29,000 bases of DNA from Basidiobolus ranarum. Lineage: Eukaryota > Basidiobolomycota > Basidiobolomycetes > Basidiobolales. Made by a program: the position numbers and the translations under genes. This document shows positions 23,155 through 29,000 of this stretch, piece by piece. Below the pieces are notes generated by a model. It saw only the letters and a list, made by a program, of their open reading frames with translations, was not told the DNA's origin and did not search any database. The stretch's first letter is position 1; each line of letters begins with the position of its first letter. The stretch spans positions 1-29,000 of the forward strand of contig JASJQH010006984.1 in the NCBI GenBank assembly GCA_040143965.1, written 5' to 3'.

Positions 23155-23163
23155 ATGAGTCAT
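23155..23163. promoter_or_regulatory. Gcn4/CPC1-type binding site ATGAGTCAT
   Basis: ATGAGTCAT is the 9-bp Gcn4/AP-1 type palindrome (its two halves are reverse complements around the central G). It lies 167-175 bp upstream of the chorismate mutase ATG, a usual distance for activator sites of general amino-acid control. Confidence 0.55.
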
Positions 23164-23285
23164 TTTGTGTAATCTACCTACAATAGAGTTTGTGTTCTTT
23201 TTGCTTAGGTACGGAATCCACACATGCTCTGCTCCATAGGCCTCAATGTGCGTTACACACACGCGTATATTAACATCAATTCCTG

Positions 23286-23294
23286 TATATAAAG
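23286..23294 (+). promoter_or_regulatory. TATA box (TATATAAAG) of ARO7
   Basis: TATATAAAG ends 35 bp before the ATG at 23330. An out-of-frame ATG at 23301 lies between them; with a start about 30 bp after the TATA box the leader would be very short and would skip that ATG. Confidence 0.6.
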
Positions 23295-23329
23295 TCACAG
23301 ATGTTGCATGAAATATTTCTTACATCAAG

Positions 23330-24097
23330 ATGGATTTTCTCAAGACTGGAGATACTTTACCCTTGGATCAGTTCCGAGACACATTAATTCGTCTAGAAGA
23401 CACGATTATATTTGCACTAATTGAACGGGCACAGTTCGCTACCAATGATAACATCTACAAGTTGAACCAATTCGAGTTTGACGACCAAACTGACATCTCC
23501 TTCCTTGAATATATCCTTCACCAGTTGGAAATATCTCACGCTAAAGTTCGAAGATACACGAGTCCTGATGAGTATCCCTTTACTTCCAACCTCCCTGAAC
23601 CTATCTTGCCACCATTGGACTACCCAAAGATATTACATCCAAACAATATCAATATCAACAAGAAACTCTATGAAATATATATACAGAAAATCGTCCCCAC
23701 TATCTGCGCTGAAGGTGACGATCAAAACTACGGAACCTCAGCTACTAGAGATGTTGAGTGTCTTCAAGCACTTTCTAGACGTATTCACTACGGAAAGTTT
23801 ATTGCTGAAGCGAAATTCAACGATCCAGAACTCCATGACACATACGTAAAGCTAATTAAGGCTCGTGACTCTCAAGGCATTTACGATCTCTTGACTAACC
23901 TTGTCGTAGAAGAGAAACTACTCAAACGTCTCCGCCAAAAAGCTTCTATTTACGGGCAAGATATTTCAACCGATGGAGCGATTCCAGATAATGCGAGTAA
24001 GATTGCGGTGGATGCCGTAATTAACCTTTATAAAGACTTCGTGATACCTCTAACGAAGGAAGTGGAGGTAGAATATCTTCTCAAGCGTTTGGAATAG
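23330..24097 (+). CDS. ARO7: Chorismate mutase, fungal allosteric type (255 aa)
   Basis: Converts chorismate to prephenate at the Phe/Tyr branch of aromatic amino-acid synthesis, in the cytosol. Single exon, 255 aa against 256 in yeast Aro7, with near end-to-end similarity: MDFLKTGDTLPLDQFRD, SATRDVECLQALSRRIHYG, KFIAEAKF, VEEKLLKRL and IPLTKEVEVEYLLKRLE. The active-site residues known from yeast are kept: R16, R151 (yeast R157), K162 (K168), the Glu of VEEK at 194/195 (E198), T242 and E246. Effector-site residues R74-R75, G135 and T139 are also kept, with Thr136 in place of yeast Ser142, so feedback by Tyr and activation by Trp are likely. The position of yeast Thr226, the allosteric-switch residue, is Ala226 here. 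A Gcn4-type site and a TATA box lie upstream. Confidence 0.97.
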   Translation: MDFLKTGDTLPLDQFRDTLIRLEDTIIFALIERAQFATNDNIYKLNQFEFDDQTDISFLEYILHQLEISHAKVRRYTSPDEYPFTSNLPEPILPPLDYPKILHPNNININKKLYEIYIQKIVPTICAEGDDQNYGTSATRDVECLQALSRRIHYGKFIAEAKFNDPELHDTYVKLIKARDSQGIYDLLTNLVVEEKLLKRLRQKASIYGQDISTDGAIPDNASKIAVDAVINLYKDFVIPLTKEVEVEYLLKRLE

Positions 24098-24435
24098 TAA
24101 CAGTGTATTTTGACTATCATGTATTTAATATGTACCTTTTGTTCGGTAACTACTTATAAATAGCATTACTGAGTTTTCCCTCTTGTCAATATACAGTATC
24201 GTCTTTCATTTAAAGAAAAAAAATTAAAGTTCAATCCTCGCTTGATAAATGGGAATATTACTTTCATCATGTCTATACATATTTACTGTATCAAGTGCGA
24301 TCACGATTTTTAAAATGAAGCCTGTATTGCATTGAATTTAGATTATCTTTAGATTTCAATATTAAAAGATGATTTATTTCACAACTCAATTAAAAAATAG
24401 AGGGATACTTTTATTCGATAAAAAAGTGATATTCT
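24098..24435. other. 3' regions of convergent ARO7 and metallothionein genes
   Basis: AT-rich spacer of 338 bp between convergent genes; no coding frame. The metallothionein poly(A) signal is at 24410-24415; nothing else supported. Confidence 0.55.
24410..24415 (-). terminator. Poly(A) signal AATAAA of the metallothionein gene
   Basis: Plus-strand TTTATT, i.e. AATAAA on the minus strand, 20 bp beyond the stop codon. Confidence 0.45.
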
Positions 24436-24732
24436 TTAATGAGAGCATTGACAGTTTGCTCCACAAGTGCAGCCTGAACCTTCAGCACCACCACAAGAGC
24501 AAGCGTGAATAGGTTTTTCCTTACTTTTATCTCCACATTTACAGTTAGCCCCACAATCACAAGAAGCACCTTTAGTTCCGGCACAAGAACAAGCATTTAC
24601 TTGCCCATCCTTTCCAGAGCCACATCCACAGCCAGAGGTTTTCACATCAGAACTGGTACATTGACAATTCGTCCCACAACCACATGAAGGACCACAAGTA
24701 GCGCATGCTTTAACTTCTTTTCCTGTATTCAT
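24436..24732 (-). CDS. Metallothionein, modular, 20 cysteines (98 aa)
   Basis: Binds soft metal ions (Cu, Zn or Cd) through cysteine thiolates in the cytosol. The 98-aa product has 20 Cys in CxC and CxxC patterns, two His (76, 98) and no Phe, Tyr or Trp, as usual in metallothioneins. It is built from repeats: C17-x-C-xxx-C-x-C25, C58-x-C-xxx-C-x-C66 and C88-x-C-xxx-C-x-C96, each reading like CxCGANCxC, the last two preceded by HACSC/NACSC plus a 7-residue spacer. Lys/Asp/Ser-rich linkers separate them. The first in-frame ATG is 24730-24732; the frame is open further upstream but without an ATG, so this start is firm. A TATA box (24843-24848) lies 111 bp upstream. The module differs from the short ascomycete copper type; which metal it prefers cannot be told from sequence. 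Confidence 0.93.
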   Translation of the reverse strand: MNTGKEVKACATCGPSCGCGTNCQCTSSDVKTSGCGCGSGKDGQVNACSCAGTKGASCDCGANCKCGDKSKEKPIHACSCGGAEGSGCTCGANCQCSH

Positions 24733-25329
24733 CTTAATATGAGCAATAGTATTTAGGTAGGGAGGGGAAGTGTTTTTAGAAGGTGAAGATGAAGGCAAGG
24801 ATTGGATACTCAACTCTGCTTAAACTAAGGGGGAAATGTCACTTTATACCAGATGGTGGCTTAGCTTCATCCATTACGAACGACATATCACAGATCTTGA
24901 AATCACGAGTTGTACCAGTGTGAATACTGGTTTACTAAAACCTTTATTTGAGGGGGCAGGAGTTACTTCCATATCTGACCACAATACAATGGACCAGTTT
25001 AGCACTGAGCTCAAGTGCGTCTTTGATTGGAGTCTAGAGGGTGTAGATTTACAAACCACTGGACTCACATGTAAATGATGAATCTGAAACGCTCTCTAAG
25101 GTGTATGTAGATGTGGATATAGATATGGATTTATATACTGGTATTGATATGCGATTTCAAGAGGTAAATTCAATTTTTCTTAAGAAAAAATCAAGGTCCC
25201 GTGTGGGAATTTCAAAAATTCCATGGGGTTTTTTAAAAACTACCTCGATTGAGTGGAAACCCTCCTTTTCGTCGTTAGGTACCGGATTGTAATTAGATTA
25301 ATTCTGATCCATCCATCCTTTGAGTAAAC
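24733..25329. promoter_or_regulatory. Divergent metallothionein/RPL12 promoter region
   Basis: 597 bp between divergent ATGs. It holds the metallothionein TATA box and a 7-bp perfect inverted repeat GGAATTT-CAA-AAATTCC at 25206-25222, about 110 bp before RPL12. I saw no clear metal-response element. Short frames here (24836-25078, 25101-25292) show no motif. Confidence 0.45.
24843..24848 (-). promoter_or_regulatory. TATA box of the metallothionein gene
   Basis: GGTATAAAG on the minus strand; a transcript starting about 30 bp downstream (near 24815) would have a leader of about 80 nt. Confidence 0.55.
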
Positions 25330-25903
25330 ATGCCTCCCAAGTCTGACCCAAACGAAGTAAAGATCAGTAAGTCATATTCCTTGCAGCGGTTCTGACAGTG
25401 AGATTTTTGAAGGCTTTTAGTAATCATTATTTCGTACTTCAGTCTATCTTAGAGCTACTGGTGGTGAAGTTGGTGCTTCTTCTGCCCTTGCTCCCAAGAT
25501 CGGTCCTCTCGGTCTCTCCCCCAAGAAGGTCGGTGAAGATATTGCCAAGGCTACTCAGGATTGGAAGGGTCTCAGAATTACCATTCAGTTGACCATTCAA
25601 AACCGTCAAGCTGCTGTGTCTGTTGTCCCCTCCGCATCTTCCTTAGTTATTAGAGCCCTCAAAGAGCCTATCCGTGATCGTAAGAAGGAGAAGAACATCA
25701 AGCACTCTGGAAACATCACTTTAGATGATGTTATTGAGATTGCTAGAACTATGCGCTTCAAGTCCTTGGCCCGTGAACTTAAGGGTACTGTCAAGGAAAT
25801 CCTTGGTACTTGTTTCTCAGTTGGTTGTACCGTTGACGGTCAAAGTCCTAAGGATCTTTCGGATGCCATTGATGAAGGAGAAGTTGAAATCCCCGAGAAC
25901 TAA
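25330..25903 (+). CDS. RPL12: 60S ribosomal protein L12 (uL11), one intron, 165 aa
   Basis: Exon 1 is 25330-25366 and exon 2 is 25443-25903; the 76-bp intron (GTAAGT...CTTCAG) splits an Ile codon in phase 1. The product is 165 aa, the same length as yeast Rpl12, starting [11 protein letters not shown] and carrying [53 protein letters not shown] and the C-terminal EGEVEIPEN. uL11 sits at the base of the ribosomal P stalk in the GTPase-associated centre, with an N-terminal proline-rich domain and a C-terminal rRNA-binding domain. A cryptic AG at 25385-25386 inside the intron would shift the frame, so the distal AG is the one used. The codon bias is strong, as expected of high expression. It converges with the GPCR gene, stop codons 81 bp apart. 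Confidence 0.97.
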
Positions 25904-25963
25904 GCCATTCTCTTCCTTGTACAACCACTGGTCATTCGTATTTAATTAAAAGCATGTAAACCA

Positions 25964-25969
25964 AATAAA
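25964..25969 (+). terminator. Poly(A) signal AATAAA of RPL12
   Basis: AATAAA 60 bp after the RPL12 stop and only 15 bp before the stop codon of the convergent GPCR gene, so the RPL12 transcript end probably overlaps the GPCR transcript. Confidence 0.5.
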
Positions 25970-25984
25970 CCACCATATATGTAA

Positions 25985-27206
25985 TCATGAATTCATCTCA
26001 GTTCTTCTACGTTGGATCTCTTGCTTTAGATTCTCGGTGTAGCCGTACAGTAACGCATCGAAGAAGCCTATGAATTGGGTGGCTGCCTGTAAATTGGTCA
26101 AAACATTGCTATGGCCACCACCCATTTCGAGTAAACGATTCAGTATCCCCGGTAACCAGCAAATGGTGTACATCATAGGGTATAAGCACATCTTCAGCAT
26201 CACTCTGGTGATCCTTCTTTCGTCGTTTGGAGTTCTTCTGATGATGGAGGTGAACTTATTCTCCTTTTTCAGTCCAATCTTTATCAATAGCGCTTTAAAT
26301 CTGTGTTTCGATGAAGAGTCGGAAGTAACCGAGTTATCGTGGAGATCCGAGGCATCTATGGATAGTAATGAGTGCTCAGCTAACTCGATTTCTCGAAGTG
26401 TCAAGTGGGTATTGTCAGTGGGTAGATCATTAGTGGCTGGATTGGATTTTCTTAGAAGTATAAACAATCGAATATAAAAGAAGAACACCAAAGGTATAAT
26501 CATGAATCGAAACCCATGAGTTAAGGCATAACGAACCCATACAGGATATGGCGGTAGCCAACACCAATTTCCACTAACTATTGAATATACCACAAGTTAG
26601 AAACTTACTTTTCAACCTATGCTCTAACTCACTCACCTGGTACATAGCCTACGGTAAATAATCCGACTAGGGAGGTGGTAAGTGAGACCCCCCAAATGCA
26701 TAAATATAGCCAGGGCTCATATATTTGAAGAAAGTTCGAAGAATGCAACCACTCTAAAGGCTTAGATATTGCAACAAAAGTTACTATTGCCGTCAGTAAA
26801 GTGGAGAAATCTTGTGCCTAAAAAAGGTACAAACTGGTCAATTTTCTAGTTCCATAATGTTTAATATAGACCGGTTCGCACGACAACCTGCACAGTTAAC
26901 TGTCCTATGAAGCCATTGGCAGTACAAAAAATATCTGGTTGTAGAGATCCTTCTTTGTACTGTTTTACACCAGATACTACATTGTTTAGAGAATTTGAAA
27001 AATCTACGAATGTACAAGCTTCATTAGCATAGTTCTGGAAGTTCAGTATATAATGGAGAATAACCAGCTATGGAGAGACTAAGAATCAACCGATGTCTGT
27101 AAGTTCGACAGGAAGGAAGAAGGATGTAACATAGAATTAAAAGTAAACTAGCTATCGTACTTAATGAACTTCCTATCAAGCTACTAAGGGAAAAGGCACC
27201 TTCCAT
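25985..27206 (-). CDS. Seven-transmembrane receptor, cAMP-receptor/Git3-like, four exons, 343 aa
   Basis: Exons on the minus strand: 27065-27206, 26888-27003, 26637-26817 and 25985-26577; introns of 61, 70 and 59 bp; the sum is 1032 nt, an exact frame. Start is the first in-frame ATG (27204-27206). Membrane spans fall at about 9-30, 38-60, 75-103, 119-142, 165-189, 272-294 and 304-326. Typical receptor marks are HRLILSLSIADF (end of loop 1 into span 2), Cys74 at the top of span 3 able to pair with Cys152 in SGNWCWLP of extracellular loop 2, and CWLPGILNRL in span 6. The order FIGQLTVQAQDFSTLLTAI fits the Dictyostelium cAMP-receptor-like and fungal Git3/GprK-like classes, which signal through heterotrimeric G proteins at the plasma membrane. 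The N-terminus is very short, while intracellular loop 3 is about 80 residues with Ser clusters. Ligand unknown. Confidence 0.88.
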
Positions 27207-27939
27207 AATCAACAAACATATGTCTAGGTAAACACGGAGTATCGGTTATTCAGTAAAGTGTATCGATATTAAATGATACCAGCATAAAGTATAATGTACT
27301 CTCACGGTCATGAAACCAATTATTCACTCTAGTGAAATTGAAGAATCTTCCAAACGTTTCTCTGTAAAAATGACACAATAACCGGGAGTTGTTCATATGG
27401 AGTCAACCTAATGCTTCATAATTTGAGATCACAGGTGATACTTAATTTGAAACCAATTTGAGAAGTATACATTAGATATGGACTATTGCTATGGTATATG
27501 TTATACCATATATATACCTTTTGATCACTAATGCATCGGGCTGTGTGGGGAGCATGCCGTATTGTTTATATTTGCTGAAACTTTTTTCCACATTGACTCG
27601 GATACAATCGCCTGTTTAGTTGTAACTTATTCATATGCGTCGCACTAACCAGTTTCTTCACACCATTGCAGAGAACTCAACTGACCGAGTCTGATAGCTG
27701 AACTATCATTAAAAAGGCTTCACTTTACCAAACCTTAAAGTACACTAGTTGAAAGGGTTCAAAAGTGTACTATTTATCCAATAACTATTCATCCGGTTAA
27801 GAAAGTACAATGTTCACTATAACTCACAGCTCTCCCTCTGCCACACTACTACATTTGCCTGTGTTAAACTTTAGCACCAGTATAAAGATAGGCAACAACC
27901 ATAAAAATTTCTCTTACCCAAGTTAGTATGATGTGTAAA
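27207..27939. other. GPCR upstream region, no gene recognised
   Basis: 733 bp with no coding frame. A TATA-like palindromic stretch (GGTATATGTTATACC) is near 27493-27507, probably too far from the ATG to be its TATA box. Nothing else supported. Confidence 0.45.
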
Positions 27940-28257
27940 GTATTTTTGGAGTTTGTTGGAATTGGCTTAGATGGCTTTCACTAATCGATTTATTGAGTAG
28001 AAAGTTGCCATTCAAAGATTTGTTGAGATATAAGCAAACTAATATGTAGAATGCTTTAGGGAATTTCCCAGAAACATGTGCACAAAGTTTGGTGGAAATT
28101 GGAAAAATCCATATATCTGAGAACTTCTAAGTTTCTGTCAATATTCTAAGCAAAATCTGATTAAGAACAATTGGTATTATCTTAGTGAAATATTTGATAG
28201 CAAATACAAAGCTATGTATTACTCTATACGTATTTAGACAATGCCAATTTCAGCACA
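27940..28257 (-). repeat. Ty1/Copia LTR-like repeat (fossil)
   Basis: Homologous to the repeat at 28285-28631 and to the left-edge repeat, but the most diverged of the three. Its right end (CAATTTCAGCACA) is followed by CTCCCCCAACTAAATAG, the counterpart of CTGTCTCTCAACTAAATAG that follows the next copy and lies between the LTR and the coding region there. On the minus strand this is a purine tract before the 3' LTR. Left boundary approximate. Confidence 0.65.
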
Positions 28258-28304
28258 CTCCCCCAACTAAATAGCCACATAAACTTTTAAAGTAGTTGGG
28301 AGCC
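28258..28304 (-). mobile_element. Short internal remnant of a Copia element between two LTRs
   Basis: The first ~27 bp match the purine-tract and coding-end region beside the neighbouring LTR; the next LTR copy then begins. This fits insertion of one element into, or recombination near the end of, a related one. Overlaps the ill-defined left edge of the next repeat. Confidence 0.5.
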
Positions 28305-28631
28305 TGTTGGAAGTGGTTCGGAGAATTAGAGAAGTTTATGGTTTTCACTTATTGGTTTATTGACTAGAAAGCTGACATTTATTGTTTTTTCAAAATGTAA
28401 GCAAACCAACAAATAGAATGTGCTACAAAAGGTCCCAGTAACATATGGCAAAGTTTGAGGCATCTAGCACAAGTTTGAAAAAAACTGTATCTCTGAGAAC
28501 TTCTAAGTTGGTAAAAATAATCCAAGTAAATTCTAATTGAGAAAAATGGGAACTATCTTGGTGAAATATTGGATAACTAAATACTAACCAATATATGACT
28601 ATATAGGTGCTTAGGCAATGCTAATTCAACA
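28285..28631 (-). repeat. Ty1/Copia 3' LTR (fossil)
   Basis: On the minus strand it starts TGTTGAATTAGC right after a purine-rich tract and adjoins the RNase H end of a Copia polyprotein, as a 3' LTR should. Homology to the other copies continues a little left of TGTTGG (28305), so the left boundary is approximate. Confidence 0.7.
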
Positions 28632-29000
28632 CTGTCTCTCAACTAAATAGTCATATAAGCTAATCCTAAGGAAGGTCCAAATTTCTCAAATTTCTGTCTA
28701 GCTAATGGTTTAATTGATATATTATCAATCATATCTTCTGTGGAACAATAAGGTAAGTCTATAAACTTATTCCCTATAGTCTCTCTAATGAAATGATGCC
28801 TCATATCTATATGTTTGCTTTTACTATGAAACATGGAGTTTCAAACTAATTTGATACTGTTGGATAATTAATCTTCATTCAACATCATTGTTAACTTTAG
28901 TTATGATACATATATCAGAAACAGAAAGCAATGTATCTATAGCCCCTAAATTCTAAATACGAATATCTCTAAATCTATATAACAAGTATGTCTTATTACC
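28632..29000 (-). mobile_element. Ty1/Copia retrotransposon, 3' end of pol (fossil), runs off the window
   Basis: Minus-strand 28643-28834 reads as the C-terminal end of a Copia RNase H: SKHIDMRHHFIRE, a CSTEDMIDN motif and KPLARQKFEKF, matching the family's SKHIDxRYHFIRE...TEDMxAD..TKPL pattern. It is followed by a purine tract and the 3' LTR. The rest lies beyond the right edge; what is visible looks degraded, and age cannot be estimated well without the partner LTR. Confidence 0.8.

Larger units (their letters stand above)
22782..23329. other. TRA1 3' region and ARO7 promoter
   Basis: Contains the TRA1 poly(A) signal; a diverged direct duplication around TTGCTAYTGATAT...ATCTCGAGT (about 22938-22966 and 22973-23001); the Gcn4-type site at 23155; and the ARO7 TATA box. 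A 62-codon minus frame at 23110-23298 shows no motif and is taken as chance. Confidence 0.55.

Noticed and set aside
24733-24813. In-frame upstream extension of the metallothionein
   Set aside because: The extension begins with TTG rather than ATG and would start almost at the predicted transcript start; it is taken as 5' leader.
25206-25222. GGAATTT-CAA-AAATTCC as a heat-shock element
   Set aside because: The GAA and TTC blocks do not have the required two-base spacing.
24836-25292. Plus-strand frames of 80 and 63 codons upstream of RPL12
   Set aside because: No motif; they lie in the divergent promoter of the metallothionein and RPL12 genes.
25398-25592. 64-codon frame overlapping the RPL12 intron and exon 2
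   Set aside because: Wrong frame relative to the well-matched ribosomal protein; includes intron sequence.

Overview
The window is nuclear DNA from a fungus, visibly AT-rich, most likely an early-diverging (zygomycete-grade) lineage; the lineage is an inference. Supporting signs are a kinase of the fungal Hal4/Hal5/Npr1 type, a fungal allosteric chorismate mutase, a full-length Tra1, a secretory-pathway subunit, a cAMP-receptor-like GPCR, and 18 reconstructed introns that are all 54-76 bp long with GT...AG ends. No prokaryotic, CRISPR, phage or organellar signal was seen, and no tRNA or rRNA gene was recognised.

Layout. Bases 1-487 and 27940-29000 are fossil Ty1/Copia LTR material, all in the same (minus) orientation, with an RNase H end at 28643-28834 running off the right edge. 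Between them lie: an unknown 258-aa acidic/proline-rich protein (minus, 1629-2405); a sparse stretch with a 35-bp tandem duplication and a doubtful two-exon small gene (4098-4407); a TATA-driven secreted 215-aa protein with three CxxxC motifs (5744-6391); a 1.5-kb gap with TTAGGG-bearing 21-bp tandem repeats; a Ser/Thr kinase with one intron (7953-9226); a four-exon signal peptidase subunit gene SPC1 on the minus strand (9665-10119); TRA1 with eleven exons (10850-22781, 3761 aa); chorismate mutase ARO7 (23330-24097) with a perfect palindromic Gcn4-type site upstream; a 20-cysteine metallothionein on the minus strand (24436-24732); ribosomal protein L12/uL11 with one intron (25330-25903); and, convergent with it, a four-exon GPCR (25985-27206, minus).

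The genes do not form one pathway. They are housekeeping genes (SAGA/NuA4 scaffold, ribosome, secretion, aromatic amino acids) mixed with environment-facing ones (secreted protein, metallothionein, GPCR, nutrient/ion-type kinase). SPC1 and TRA1 diverge from a shared 730-bp promoter region; RPL12 and the GPCR gene converge with 81 bp between stop codons. I found no convincing new multi-gene system. The most useful results are spliced genes invisible to simple ORF scanning (SPC1, GPCR, the TRA1 5' part), the ARO7 upstream site, and the unusual secreted protein and metallothionein.
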